Part shown: positions 1 through 10,475 of the stretch, piece after piece | Numbering within the stretch: the stretch's first letter is position 1 | Layout: every line of letters begins with the position of its first letter | NCBI GenBank assembly: GCA_002730555.1 | Contig: PCAM01000016.1 | Span: 27,126 to 91,125 of the forward strand | Length of the DNA: 64,000 bases | DNA from: Chloroflexota bacterium | GTDB lineage: Bacteria; Chloroflexota; Dehalococcoidia; Lucifugimonadales; Lucifugimonadaceae | Direction: 5' to 3' | Position numbers and translations under genes: made by a program | The notes under the pieces: model-generated | Database searches by the model: none | What the model was told of the DNA's origin: nothing | What the model saw: the letters and a program-made list of their open reading frames with translations, nothing else

Positions 1-1
1 C

Positions 2-508
2 GACACCGGGGAGGAATACTGGGTCACGGAGGTCGGCATTCACTTGAACGACGACACAATGGAGATCCCGCCGGGTGAATCGGTCACAGTTTACCCCGGC
101 CTTCTCGGAGGGGTCGAGACTCACATGGCGTACGCCGACGGGATGGTCTACGTCCCGGTGATAAACAGTCCAGCGACGTTTACTTCCACCTCGGGTAAGT
201 TGGGGAGCGGACGGGCTGGCAGCGTGGTGGCAATCGATGTCAAAGACGGCAGTATCCGGTGGGAGACGGAGTTTGACTCATGGGTTCTGGGCAGTGCCAC
301 GATCGTAAACGATCTCGTGCTCACAGCCGCCGGACAGACTGTTTACTGGTTCGATCGCGCCAATGGGGACATAGTCGGGTCCGTCGAGGTGAGCGCGTGG
401 GTCAATGCTCCACTCGTTGCGGCCGGTGACACAATAATCATCCCTGCCGGGTTCCCGCTCGCTCCTGGACAGAAGCCACAGCTAATTGTGCTCAGGCTCC
501 CGGATTGA
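2..508 (+). CDS. PQQ-like beta-propeller protein, C-terminal part (5' end outside window)
   Basis: The reading frame is open to the left edge of the window, so this is the last ~168 residues of a longer protein. Blade-like repeats are visible: a hydrophobic strand, then a segment such as GSVVAIDVKDGSIRWETEF, then GQTVYWFDRANGDIVGSVEV. The pattern 'A-D-x-x-D/N-G-x-x-x-W' is typical of PQQ/quinoprotein-type beta-propeller blades. Whether the whole protein is a PQQ dehydrogenase, a BamB-like scaffold or a plain binding propeller cannot be told from the C-terminus. No cofactor ligand or signal peptide falls in the visible part. It ends just before a probable tRNA attachment scar. Confidence 0.7.
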   Translation, partial: DTGEEYWVTEVGIHLNDDTMEIPPGESVTVYPGLLGGVETHMAYADGMVYVPVINSPATFTSTSGKLGSGRAGSVVAIDVKDGSIRWETEFDSWVLGSATIVNDLVLTAAGQTVYWFDRANGDIVGSVEVSAWVNAPLVAAGDTIIIPAGFPLAPGQKPQLIVLRLPD

Positions 509-600
509 GATGGCCTGTCGATAAGAGAAACTCAAAGTTCTCAAGCTAATTTCGATAAATGAGCCAGATAACTATGGAAACGGCAAGGACAGAGGCTATT

Positions 601-644
601 CACAACTCCGTGTGTCGGCGGTTCAAGTCCGCCCCTCGGCACCA
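601..644 (+). other. tRNA 3'-half fragment (probable attachment-site scar)
   Basis: Bases 617-633 form a perfect T-arm (stem GGCGG/CCGCC around loop TTCAAGT). They are followed by a 7-base acceptor 3' strand CCTCGGC, discriminator A and CCA (641-644). Going upstream, CTCCG (606-610) fits an anticodon-stem 3' strand and TTCACAA (599-605) an anticodon loop, which would read CAC (Val). The matching 5' anticodon-stem strand, D-arm and 5' acceptor strand are absent. A tRNA truncated at the anticodon loop is the usual leftover of tyrosine-integrase insertion into a tRNA gene. No integrase remains nearby. Confidence 0.6.
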
Positions 645-702
645 CAAAGCTGAATGTGATTGCGGTCCCGGAAGCATTATTGCTCCGGGGTCACTTCGCG
701 TT

Positions 703-724
703 TGACAGCCAATCTGACAGCCAC
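703..724 (+). repeat. Tandem TGACAGCC direct repeat beside tRNA scar
   Basis: Two copies of TGACAGCC start 12 bp apart (703 and 715), 59 bp downstream of the tRNA 3' fragment. A near-identical pair lies at 36033-36054, close to tRNA-Leu(UAA). The arrangement resembles arm-type binding sites of a tyrosine recombinase, but that role is inferred only from position and repetition. Confidence 0.45.
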
Positions 725-1156
725 AGGCGTGGGAATCTGAGTTTTCGACTTCGCGGACTAGCCCGGATCAGCAGCGGAGATTAAGTCGCCTGTAGACCTT
801 CTGACCTGCCCCTGACGCGGTACCAGAGATTATATTAGTCCTGCCGTGTGTTGGACGGCGGGCATGAATGCCCTCTTCCCGACATGTCTTCCCCCTCCTG
901 GAAACGTTCAGTCTCTAAGTTATTGACTGGTACCGTCAAAGGGGGGCAGGGCAGGTCTCGTCAAGGCTTCGGTCGAAGTCTGTATCGAGAACAACTGTCT
1001 GACTTATAGAGCTCAGGCGTGCACCAAGTCGACCCCGGTGAGTTCATGGAGTTGTGTGAACGCCATCGGGACGATCGTCTGCACCTAGATTGCTCTGATC
1101 CTTCCGGTTTAAGTCGGGAGAATTACGGGTAGCGTTAATCCTGCGGTCGGTTCGTA

Positions 1157-1188
1157 AGATATGTTTTTGCACCTGCAAAAACATATCT
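1157..1188. repeat. Perfect inverted repeat, 15-bp arms
   Basis: The arm AGATATGTTTTTGCA (1157-1171) is followed by CC and its exact reverse complement (1174-1188). The arms are AT-rich, unlike the neighbourhood. It could be a transcription-factor operator, a bidirectional terminator-like hairpin, or an end of a lost mobile element. Confidence 0.6.
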
Positions 1189-1372
1189 GTTGCGGACAGG
1201 TCGACAACCGGTGTTTCAGGTGCTGTTGACCGCTACCGCCCCGATCAAACGGGATGCCGACGGTCAATATAATTATCGGGATTTCGCTACTATTCGGGCT
1301 TGATCATCGCCGCCAGGAGCGTTGGCCGGAGTCGTGTTTGACGACCACCGATGCGGCCCGGCTGGTTGTCCG

Positions 1373-2671
1373 TTACGCGGATTCCTCCGGGGGCGTGGCG
1401 TCCTCTGAGTCATGCTCAGAGCCCTGGCTGGCTCTGAGGTCCTCTTCCGGCGGCTTGATCCCTCGGAACGCTGCGTACACTGCCACGTCGTAGATGAGCT
1501 TTGCTGAAGCAGCAATCAGGAACGGCGCCGCTGTGACGCTGTTAGACCAGAGCAACCCCGTGAACGACGTGCTTGGCATCCGGAACACGGTGCGTCCCAG
1601 GTTGTTCGCCCCCGCCATGACGACGCGCTCGTCAGACGGCACGATCGCCATGACGTAAGACTGCCGCGTCGGCACGTCCATCTCGTTGAAAAGCTCCCGC
1701 AGGATGAACACGCTTATCGCTATCGGAAAGGTCGGAGCAAGAGCGAACGCTATCAGCAGCAGGTTCGCCCCTATCTGGGTCCACACCATCGTGTTGAGCA
1801 GACCGATCCTCCGGGCCACGTACGGCGCCGCCCAGATCGAGCCCAGGTTCCATAGTTGAGCGACCACGAGCACGGCGCCGATGGTCCCCTCGTTTGCGCC
1901 GAAGTGGGTGAAGAGCCAGAAAGAAACGAAGGCGTCCGAGACCATACCCCCGGCCATGGAATCAATCCCGAACAACCCGGAGATTCCAAGGATTCGCCCA
2001 CGCGAGCGCGTGCGAAGGGGATTCGTGAGGCGCCCGCCGCCGACCATCTCGGATTCGATCGCCGACGAAAGCGCCATATACATCACGGCGGCGGCCAGGT
2101 TCAGGATCACGTACAGGCTGATCGTGATGCGATAGGCATCGACGGGCTCCAGGTCGAACGCCTTGAGCAAGAGCGTCGCCAATCCGGCCAGCAATGCGCC
2201 GAACGCCCGCCCCCCGGACGAGAACACGGACAGGTACGAGAACGATCTGGTGCGCCTCTCGGGCGTAGCTATCTCCGCCAGCCCCGCCTGTTCGAGCTGA
2301 ACGATGGGGCCGTGGTGCATCCCGCTGGCCGCATACGCGCCGAAAAACGACCCGATGGTCAGGAGCCAGAAGTTGTCGGTAGCGACGAGCAGCAAGCCGG
2401 ACAGTCCAGTAACCAGAGCCATCGATGCGAACCAGTGCCGGCGCGACATGGCCGGGCCGGCGATCACCACCAGCGACGATAGGGCAACCCCGCCGACCAG
2501 GCTGACACTGAGAAGGAAGCCGATACGCGGCGCGCTCAGCCCGACGGCGTCGAGGTAGATGGCGATCAGCACGGCAAGGACGCCCATGCCGGTGGCGCGC
2601 ACCGCCCGTCCGCCGTACACGAGCAGCGCGTCGAGCCGGGGACGCCCGGGCGGGCGGGCTGCGTCAGTCAT
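1373..2671 (-). CDS. MFS transporter
   Basis: A 432-residue polytopic membrane protein with about twelve hydrophobic segments in two blocks separated by a charged central loop (around residues 200-225). Length and layout are normal for a Major Facilitator Superfamily carrier. The ATG at 2671 follows a GGTGG-like ribosome site. The substrate cannot be read from the sequence. The gene stands alone on the minus strand; its C-terminus is acidic and Ser/Glu-rich. A second, unrelated MFS gene lies divergently at 3213. Confidence 0.85.
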   Translation of the reverse strand: MTDAARPPGRPRLDALLVYGGRAVRATGMGVLAVLIAIYLDAVGLSAPRIGFLLSVSLVGGVALSSLVVIAGPAMSRRHWFASMALVTGLSGLLLVATDNFWLLTIGSFFGAYAASGMHHGPIVQLEQAGLAEIATPERRTRSFSYLSVFSSGGRAFGALLAGLATLLLKAFDLEPVDAYRITISLYVILNLAAAVMYMALSSAIESEMVGGGRLTNPLRTRSRGRILGISGLFGIDSMAGGMVSDAFVSFWLFTHFGANEGTIGAVLVVAQLWNLGSIWAAPYVARRIGLLNTMVWTQIGANLLLIAFALAPTFPIAISVFILRELFNEMDVPTRQSYVMAIVPSDERVVMAGANNLGRTVFRMPSTSFTGLLWSNSVTAAPFLIAASAKLIYDVAVYAAFRGIKPPEEDLRASQGSEHDSEDATPPEESA

Positions 2672-2905
2672 CGGCCACCAGAGATGGTTTGAACGGTTGG
2701 CATGGGGCGTGAGTCTACGCGTCCCCGGCGCAATAGCGCGTGACAGTACGGCCTGGAAACCGATGGAAATCCGCCGAGCACTCCCTTGGCGCGAGCCTGC
2801 CCTTCCACTTGTCCGAAGGGCGAAGGAGAAAAGTTCCCGCTGGCAACAGCCGTCTCACTTCAACGCTGCCGGGGAACATCTGGAACGCACGGATACCCTT
2901 GGCTC

Positions 2906-3106
2906 GGTCGAGAAGGGGAATACCTGGAGACTCGGACCGACACCCGGGAAGCCTGGCTGGCGATGCTACGAACGACATCAGACCATCTCGCGCTCACAGG
3001 CGCCCGGCAGGACGCGCTGCTCGACGGGATAGGCGAGGCCATCAACCGCCGCGAGCGTGCCGAAGTAAGTGCCACCACCGGGCTCTGGCTGGGAACGCGC
3101 GTCTAA
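2906..3106 (+). pseudogene. Remnant of a class I SAM-dependent methyltransferase (C-terminal end only)
   Basis: The frame ending at 3106 encodes a stretch matching the C-terminal segment of UbiE/methylase-11-type methyltransferases: EYLETRT, REAWLAMLRTTSDH, a short 'LTGARQDALLDGIGEAI' helix, and a final beta strand ending in WLGTRV. The SAM-binding Rossmann part that should precede it is missing, and the sequence upstream of ~2906 does not look coding. It is therefore called a truncated remnant. The family call is from pattern memory, not a search. Confidence 0.5.
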
Positions 3107-3212
3107 ATACAGCGGTTGGCGCACTCCCGACGGAGTAAAATCACCCCTGGCGTTCTAACCGGTCGACCCGGAAGCTCGTCTTCAAACGTGCTCCAGGAAG
3201 GCCCTCCAAAGC

Positions 3213-4565
3213 TTGACTATCAAGGACCCCCGCGCGACCGACATGACCGACCGGGTCGTATCCGCCGGCGACGCTCCCGTGACCGAGGCCGATGACCGTG
3301 CAACTTCATCGTCCATCTTTTCCGCTCTAACGGCCCCGCAATACCGGCGCTTCTGGTTCGGTTCTCTGGCCTCCGTCGGCGCAACCCAGCTGTTGATAAT
3401 CGGCCAGGGCGTACTGGTTTTCGATCTCAGCGGGTCCGAATTCCTACTCGGTCTAGCGGGCGCCGTGACGGGAATAGCGACCATCATCGTCACCCTGTTC
3501 GGGGGCGTGGTGGCGGACCGCGTCAACAAACGAGTGCTGTTGATGGCGACATCGCTCCTGGTCGCCCTGCTGCTGTTCCTGCTCGCCACGCTGGACATGA
3601 CCGACGTGGTGAAGGTCTGGCACGTGATCGTCATCGCCAGCGTGATCGGGGTCGTGGTCGGGTTCGACTCACCGGCACGGCAATCAATCTTCCCCTTACT
3701 CATCGAAGGACGCCAACAGATGATGAGCGCCGTGGCGCTAAACTCGGTCGTATGGCAGACCACGAGGATCATCGTCCCGGCGATCGGCGGATTTGCGCTG
3801 GCGTATTTTGGAACCCATTCCGTTTTCTATGCCGGCGCGGTCGGTTTCACCCTGATGTTCCTCGTGATGATCACGGTTCGCGTGGATGAGGGCGAACGCG
3901 GGCTGAGTCGCAACGTACTGGCGGAACTCTGGGACGGCGTCCGCTTTGTGATGTCACACCGTATTTTTGCGGTGTTGATCCCGCTGACGTACGCCAACAT
4001 GTTCTTCGGGGTGTCGTACATGCAGTTGATCCCGGTGTTTGCCGACGCCTACGGGAGCCAATCTGACCAGGCGCTTGGGTTCTTGTTTGGGCTGGCGGGA
4101 GTTGGGTCCATGAGTGGCACTTTTGGCATTGGTCGGGCCCGGGCGTGTTTGCCGGTTGGCTGGCTGATGATCATCGGATCCTTGGTGGGCTCAGCGGCGA
4201 TCATATCGTTCGGCGTCTGGACCCACTTCGGACCCGACCCCTCTGGATACGCCAACCCGATCATCTCTCCGATGTTCGCCATCTCCGCGGCTTTGATGTT
4301 CATCGCCGGGACGTTCAACTCCATGTTCATGATCAGTTCCATGACGGTATTGCAGCTACGCGTTCCGACAGAGTTACGCGGGCGTGTCATGGGCATCTAC
4401 GCAATGACGTTCAGCCTGATCGCCGTTGGCGGGTTGCTGACCGGCGGCGTCGCTCAACTCGTGAACGCCAGCTTCGCCGTGGCGGCAAGCGCGACGGTGA
4501 TCCTCACGATCATGGTTTTGGTCACAATAACGCAGCCGGTGTTGCGGGGGTTGCGGGCGGAGTAG
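3213..4565 (+). CDS. MFS exporter, MFS_3/EntS-like type
   Basis: A 450-residue Major Facilitator protein. Near the N-terminus it has the 'PQYRRFWFGSL' segment common to the MFS_3 (enterobactin exporter-like) family, then a motif A loop GGVVADRVNKR between helices 2 and 3, and about twelve membrane segments. Such proteins usually export small hydrophobic compounds by proton antiport. The start is TTG at 3213, with GGAAGG ten bases upstream; an in-frame ATG at 3243 has no ribosome site. The short 3' flank carries two copies of the GGGCG palindromic repeat. The substrate is unknown. Confidence 0.85.
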   Translation: MTIKDPRATDMTDRVVSAGDAPVTEADDRATSSSIFSALTAPQYRRFWFGSLASVGATQLLIIGQGVLVFDLSGSEFLLGLAGAVTGIATIIVTLFGGVVADRVNKRVLLMATSLLVALLLFLLATLDMTDVVKVWHVIVIASVIGVVVGFDSPARQSIFPLLIEGRQQMMSAVALNSVVWQTTRIIVPAIGGFALAYFGTHSVFYAGAVGFTLMFLVMITVRVDEGERGLSRNVLAELWDGVRFVMSHRIFAVLIPLTYANMFFGVSYMQLIPVFADAYGSQSDQALGFLFGLAGVGSMSGTFGIGRARACLPVGWLMIIGSLVGSAAIISFGVWTHFGPDPSGYANPIISPMFAISAALMFIAGTFNSMFMISSMTVLQLRVPTELRGRVMGIYAMTFSLIAVGGLLTGGVAQLVNASFAVAASATVILTIMVLVTITQPVLRGLRAE

Positions 4566-4582
4566 GGCGAGCGTGCCCATTT

Positions 4583-4610
4583 GTAAGGGCGTATGGCAGC
4601 CCGCCCCTGC
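4583..4610. repeat. Dispersed GGGGCG palindromic repeat, degenerate copy
   Basis: GTAAGGGCGTATGGC is followed by GCCCGCCCCTGC, an imperfect inverted repeat of the type seen perfectly at 41081-41122. Confidence 0.5.
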
Positions 4611-4650
4611 AACGTCGTGATCGATGAGATACGGCATGCGCGACCGGCGT

Positions 4651-4674
4651 GGGCGTATTGCCATACGCCCCTAC
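4651..4674. repeat. Dispersed GGGGCG palindromic repeat
   Basis: GGGCGTAT, TGCC, ATACGCCC then CTAC. The core is identical to the copy at 41091-41114. It lies between an MFS gene and the dGTPase-like gene, 130 bp before the latter's start. Confidence 0.65.
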
Positions 4675-4805
4675 GATGTTCCCCTCGAACGCATGCCAGA
4701 CGTAGCCGCGAGAACTGCTATCCCGGTATGCTTACGCCCCGAATCCATACCGAATTCACGGACCCAATTCCGGCACCGTCCGGATTCGAAAAAAGGAACG
4801 CAACG

Positions 4806-5888
4806 GTGAAATCTGATGGGGTCCGACAACGGCTTGAAGCAAGGGAGCGGTCGCTCTCGCCCTTCGCCGTTCGCTCGGCCGACTCCGCCGGCCGGGCGAT
4901 CCGGGAGGAGCCCAGCCCCCTCCGGACGGCGTTTCAGCGCGACCGCGACCGGATAGTCCACACCAACTCGTTTCGACGCCTGAAGCACAAGAGCCAGGTG
5001 TTTGTGGCGCCGGTCGGCGATCACTACGTGACACGTCTGACTCACACGCTTGAAGTGGCACAGATCGGTCGCACGATCGCACGCGCCCTCAACCTGAACG
5101 AGGACCTGGTCGAGGCGATAGGGATGGGGCATGACCTTGGACACACGCCGTTCGGGCATCTGGGTGAACGGGTGCTGAACGATTTGATGCCGGACGGCTT
5201 CCACCACAGCAAGCACAGCGTCCGTATCGTCGAAAAATTGGAGAAAGACGGCAAGGGTCTTAACCTTAGCAGCGAGGTCATAGAGGGCATCCGTCGGCAC
5301 TCGAAGCCCCAGGGGACGTTCCTGGATCCGGATGCCGTCGAGGGCATGACCCTCGAGGCGCAGGTGATTCGGCTATCGGACGCCATGGCCTACCTGGCGC
5401 ACGACATCAACGACGCCATCCGCGCCGGCGTGATCACCATCGAGGACCTGCCCGCACACGCCATCGCCCGCCTGGGACGCCGCCATTCAGAACGCGTGAA
5501 CGCACTTGTGACGGACGTGATCGAAGCTTCCTGGGCGGCAACCGGAAAAGGTTCAGGCAACGACACGGGTGCCGTGCCTCCGGTGATCACGATGTCGACC
5601 GAATTCGGTGAGGTCGTGACCGCGGTGCGCAACTGGATGTTCCGTGAGGTGTACCTGCCTATAAGCGGAACGCGGCCCGGCAAAGCGGCCCTCGAGATAG
5701 TCGAACTCCTGTACCGCCACTACCTGGAGTACCCGGACGAAATCCCGGACGACTTCCCGCGCGTGGCGGACACGCCCGAGAGGCTTGCCGCCGATATCGT
5801 TTGTGGGATGACGGACGAGTTCGCCATCTCGGCGGCGGAGTCGATCCGGCCGGGCGCATTTGCCGCCGCATTTGAGGACCGCCTCTAA
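4806..5888 (+). CDS. dgt: Deoxyguanosinetriphosphate triphosphohydrolase-like protein
   Basis: A 360-residue HD-domain phosphohydrolase, predicted to cleave dNTPs to nucleoside and tripolyphosphate. The metal-binding HD signature is complete: H80 (RLTHTLEV), H109-D110 (GMGHDLGHTPFGH) and D192 (SDAMAYLAHD). The N-terminal RDRIVHTNSFRRLKHKSQV segment is characteristic of the shorter, type 2 dGTPase-like group. The frame extends upstream through a palindromic repeat, but the start is placed at GTG 4806 because an AGGA site lies nine bases before it and family similarity begins there. It precedes dnaG; a link to nucleotide-pool control and replication is inferred from position only. Confidence 0.88.
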   Translation: MKSDGVRQRLEARERSLSPFAVRSADSAGRAIREEPSPLRTAFQRDRDRIVHTNSFRRLKHKSQVFVAPVGDHYVTRLTHTLEVAQIGRTIARALNLNEDLVEAIGMGHDLGHTPFGHLGERVLNDLMPDGFHHSKHSVRIVEKLEKDGKGLNLSSEVIEGIRRHSKPQGTFLDPDAVEGMTLEAQVIRLSDAMAYLAHDINDAIRAGVITIEDLPAHAIARLGRRHSERVNALVTDVIEASWAATGKGSGNDTGAVPPVITMSTEFGEVVTAVRNWMFREVYLPISGTRPGKAALEIVELLYRHYLEYPDEIPDDFPRVADTPERLAADIVCGMTDEFAISAAESIRPGAFAAAFEDRL

Positions 5889-6095
5889 CAGGGTGAACTC
5901 CCGGCAAGTGCGTGGCCGGTTGGGAAAACTGCTCGTCTCTCAAGATTGACGCCGTTCTCCACACAATCCCCAGTGCCCATCCCCGCAATCCCCAGAATAG
6001 GTCTCCTAATATTGTAGGTGCAGACGTGAAATCCGTCCTTTGTGACACGTTGGTCCTGAAGTTTTCCCTCGGGGCCCTAAGCTAGTTCGAGAACT

Positions 6096-7913
6096 ATGAC
6101 ACTTGTAGACGACGTCAAAGCTCGGTCCGATATCGTTCAGGTCATATCGCAGTACGCGGATCTGGATACCCGGTCACGCACGCCCAAAGCGCCCTGCCCG
6201 TTCCACGCGGAGCGGACGGCGTCGTTTGTTGTCTTCCCTGAAACCGGCACCTGGCGCTGCTTCGGCGCTTGCTCCACCGGCGGGGACGTCATCTCTTTCG
6301 TCATGAAGAAAGAGAACCTGGAGTTCAGCGATGCGCTTAAGCAGCTCGCCGACCAGGTCGGTATTGAGTACAGGCAAGGAAACCGTCAGGACAGCAGTGA
6401 GCCGCTTTATAAGGCCAACGAAATCGCCGCCGCATACTTCACCGCTCTGCTGCATTCTCCTGAAGGAGCCGAGGCCAGGGCCTATCTGGAAGGGCGCGGG
6501 ATCGACGCAGAGGCAGCGAAACGGCGCGGCTTTGGCATGAGTCCGTCCGGGATCGAGACCCTTGCCGGCCACCTGAAGGCCCGGGGGATCGGCGCAGGAG
6601 CCGCCAAGGCCGCCGGTCTGGTGCGGCAGGGGCAGGACGGCGGGTGGAACGACATGTTCCGGGGCCGGCTGACTATCGAGATCAGGGACAGGCGCGGTCA
6701 GATCGCTGGCTTCGGCGCACGCAGCATGGACGGATCCGAGCCGAAGTATCTGAACTCACCCCGAAGCAATATTTTTGACAAGTCCGGCCTGATGTACGGC
6801 CTGAACTGGGCGGTGGACGGGATCAGCGCCTCCGGCACGGTCGTGGTCGTTGAGGGCTATATGGATGCCGTGACGGCCCACGAGGCCGGGTTCGACAACA
6901 CAGTCGCATCGATGGGAACGGCGATAACCACGGACCAGGTCGGGCTTGTGCGCGGTCTGGCTACCGAGGTGATCCTGGCTCTCGACGGCGACGTTGCGGG
7001 CCAGAGCGCGACCCGAAACAGCCTGGAGACGGTCTGGGGAGCGATACAGAATCAGCGTCGCTCCGGAGGCGGAGCAACCGCGGCAACCCCGCTCGAAATC
7101 CGGGTCGCCACGTTTGAATCCGGCAAAGACCCGGATGAGGTGATCCGCGGGGATCCGACGGGCGATACCTGGCGAAAGGCGCTGGGTAACGCCAAACCGC
7201 TTCTGGATTATCTGCTGGAGACGGCGGTCGGGACTTACGACCTGACGACGCCGGACGGCAAGGCGAGGGCAGCGGGCGAGCTTCGTCCCCTGATCAACAC
7301 GGTCCCGAACCAGTACGAGCAAGAGGCATATATGACCCGGCTGGCCGGGCTATTGGATGTCAGCCTTGAGCAGCTTCGGGTGAGCGCGCCGCGCACGGCG
7401 GGGGCGAGACGGCCTCAGGGTTCCCTCGTCCGCGAACCACGCGGTTCGAACGATGCGGTCGCTTCTGCCCTGAACCCGGAAAGCGCCAACGCTCCGGAGG
7501 ACTACCTGCTGGCCGTCGTGCTTCAACAGCCCGAGATGCGCGAATACGCTTTCGGCGCGAATGAAGAGCAATTCGCCGATCCCGTAAATCGGGTCATCTT
7601 TACGATGCTCAAGGATTCAGCTACGCTGGATCGTGCGGCCTTCTCCGGGGAAGGAGGCGTCGCAGATAAGATTGAACGACTCCGGGGCAAGATGTTGCCT
7701 ATTACGGACCAGCGAGAGATGGTCGAGGCCATTTCCGACTGCGTCCAAAGGTTGCATCAGCGCCATATCCGCAGAATTAAGGCGGAGGAGAACCGACTGC
7801 TGCCGACGGACGGCAAAGCTCTCCCCGACGACCCGCAACAAGCAGCATCTCTCGCCGAAAGTTCAGTTGAGACGAACAGGCAATTGCAGCATCTTTTCGC
7901 AAGGCGGTCCTGA
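6096..7913 (+). CDS. dnaG: DNA primase
   Basis: The 605-residue replicative primase makes RNA primers for lagging-strand synthesis with DnaB. The N-terminal CHC2 zinc site is C34-x2-H37...C55-x3-C59, in the form CFGACSTGGD rather than the commoner C-x2-C. The central TOPRIM catalytic core shows VVVVEGYMDAV (Glu ligand), then LALDGDVAG (the DxD metal site). A C-terminal helical DnaB-interaction region follows. ATG 6096 starts the family-like N-terminus MTLVDDVKARSDI. The stop lies 3 bases before the rpoD start, giving the classical macromolecular-synthesis pair. Confidence 0.95.
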   Translation: MTLVDDVKARSDIVQVISQYADLDTRSRTPKAPCPFHAERTASFVVFPETGTWRCFGACSTGGDVISFVMKKENLEFSDALKQLADQVGIEYRQGNRQDSSEPLYKANEIAAAYFTALLHSPEGAEARAYLEGRGIDAEAAKRRGFGMSPSGIETLAGHLKARGIGAGAAKAAGLVRQGQDGGWNDMFRGRLTIEIRDRRGQIAGFGARSMDGSEPKYLNSPRSNIFDKSGLMYGLNWAVDGISASGTVVVVEGYMDAVTAHEAGFDNTVASMGTAITTDQVGLVRGLATEVILALDGDVAGQSATRNSLETVWGAIQNQRRSGGGATAATPLEIRVATFESGKDPDEVIRGDPTGDTWRKALGNAKPLLDYLLETAVGTYDLTTPDGKARAAGELRPLINTVPNQYEQEAYMTRLAGLLDVSLEQLRVSAPRTAGARRPQGSLVREPRGSNDAVASALNPESANAPEDYLLAVVLQQPEMREYAFGANEEQFADPVNRVIFTMLKDSATLDRAAFSGEGGVADKIERLRGKMLPITDQREMVEAISDCVQRLHQRHIRRIKAEENRLLPTDGKALPDDPQQAASLAESSVETNRQLQHLFARRS

Positions 7914-7916
7914 ACC

Positions 7917-9455
<1,539 letters not shown>

Positions 9456-9510
9456 CGGAGAATAAGAACCCGTAGAATGGCCCGCTTCGGGCCCACGAAC
9501 ATGGCCATGA

Positions 9511-9546
9511 AACAGCGGTCGGGCGACGGGCCGCTGTTCTTTTGTT
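9511..9546 (+). terminator. Rho-independent terminator after dnaG-rpoD
   Basis: AACAGCGG (9511-9518) pairs with CCGCTGTT (9531-9538) and is followed by CTTTTGTT. Confidence 0.8.
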
Positions 9547-9599
9547 CGATTTTTGCCCGGCGCGGCCGCCCACCCTTTCAGCCATGGAGAGACCGTACG

Positions 9600-9680
9600 C
9601 GTTCAAATGCCGATCAATTATAATTGTTAAGCGTTTGCTTCATAAGTGTATGCTTAGCAATATAGTTAACGAGGCTCGCA
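9600..9680. promoter_or_regulatory. AT-rich putative promoter/operator region
   Basis: A sharply AT-rich island separates the rpoD terminator from the next small gene. It holds the perfect 12-bp palindrome CAATTATAATTG (9615-9626) and TTGCTT (9635-9640) followed by -10-like ATAGTT/CAATAT sequences. No exact promoter can be fixed. Confidence 0.35.
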
Positions 9681-9759
9681 CGAGCCGTGACGTCCTCCAA
9701 CGGTTCCCGGTTTGTCGATACAGGACGTTGCGTGGTGCGCGTCTTTGGATGGTGAGATC

Positions 9760-10092
9760 GTGGCACAGTTACCGCTGCTGACCGGCTCCGAGATGATCGA
9801 TGTCGTAAGCGACATAGTCGTCATCGTGTTCCTCATTTTCGCCTTCTTCGCATTGATCGTTTTGATGGTCATGGCGCTGCTTTTGTACCGCCGGGTCACG
9901 ACGCTTATCGAGGCGTTGACGAAGGCTACGGAGCGCGGGGAGCGACTGCTTGAAGATATCGGCGGTTTCGCCGACAAAGTGAAAACCGGCGGGGCCTTGC
10001 CCGGCATGGTGTTCCGGGGAGCTTTCGGGGGGTTATCCGGCGTCCTCGGCGGGTTGCGGCGGCGGGGAAGACGCGGCCCGCGCTGCGACTGA
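9760..10092 (+). CDS. Small single-pass membrane protein (DUF948-like)
   Basis: About 110 residues: a short N-terminus, one long transmembrane helix (DIVVIVFLIFAFFALIVLMV...), then an amphipathic helix (TTLIEALTKATERGERLLEDI) and a Gly/Arg-rich basic tail ending in RRRGRRGPRCD. It resembles DUF948-type proteins, which often sit next to YtxH proteins, as here. The GTG at 9760 is preceded by GGATGG; a TTG at 9712 would add 16 residues. A function in envelope stress is only inferred from the neighbour. Confidence 0.6.
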   Translation: MAQLPLLTGSEMIDVVSDIVVIVFLIFAFFALIVLMVMALLLYRRVTTLIEALTKATERGERLLEDIGGFADKVKTGGALPGMVFRGAFGGLSGVLGGLRRRGRRGPRCD

Positions 10093-10152
10093 CGCCGCAA
10101 TCCCCAGCAGATAACACGGCACTAACGAAGTACAACAGGAGAGGTCCACGAC

Positions 10153-10467
10153 ATGGCAAGTAACGACGGTGGCGGCTTTTTTGTCGGGTTGCTCGTGGGC
10201 GGCGCGGCCGGGTTCCTGGCGGGTATCCTCATGGCGCCGCGCTCCGGTGAAGAGACACGGGCCATCCTTGCGGAGAAGAGCGGTGCATGGCGGGACAAAG
10301 CCGGAGAGCTCAGCGCCGTCACCCGTGAGCGTCTCGGTCAGGCCATGACGGAGGGCCAGGAGGCGGCACGGCGGGCCAGAGGCCACGCCGGTCCGGAGTT
10401 CGACGACGAGTTCGACATCGACTTCGACGACGACCCGCTGACCGATTCGGAAGAAGACCGAGCCTGA
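10153..10467 (+). CDS. YtxH domain-containing stress-associated protein
   Basis: 104 residues. An N-terminal glycine-rich hydrophobic anchor (GGGFFVGLLVGGAAGFLAGILMAPRSGEETR) is the YtxH signature, followed by an amphipathic helix and a very acidic tail (DDEFDIDFDDDP). YtxH-family proteins are usually general-stress-induced; the molecular role is unknown. AGGAGAGG ten bases before ATG 10153 is a strong ribosome site. It lies 60 bp after the small membrane protein and probably shares its transcript. It converges on pheA with only 8 bp between the stops. Confidence 0.8.
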   Translation: MASNDGGGFFVGLLVGGAAGFLAGILMAPRSGEETRAILAEKSGAWRDKAGELSAVTRERLGQAMTEGQEAARRARGHAGPEFDDEFDIDFDDDPLTDSEEDRA

Positions 10468-10475
10468 TCGCGGCC

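Larger units (their letters stand above)
645..1372. other. Non-coding stretch with one perfect palindrome
   Basis: No convincing gene is present. Short open frames lack family resemblance. The stretch holds the TGACAGCC repeat and the 32-bp palindrome listed separately. The rest looks like decayed sequence between the tRNA scar and the MFS gene. Confidence 0.5.
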
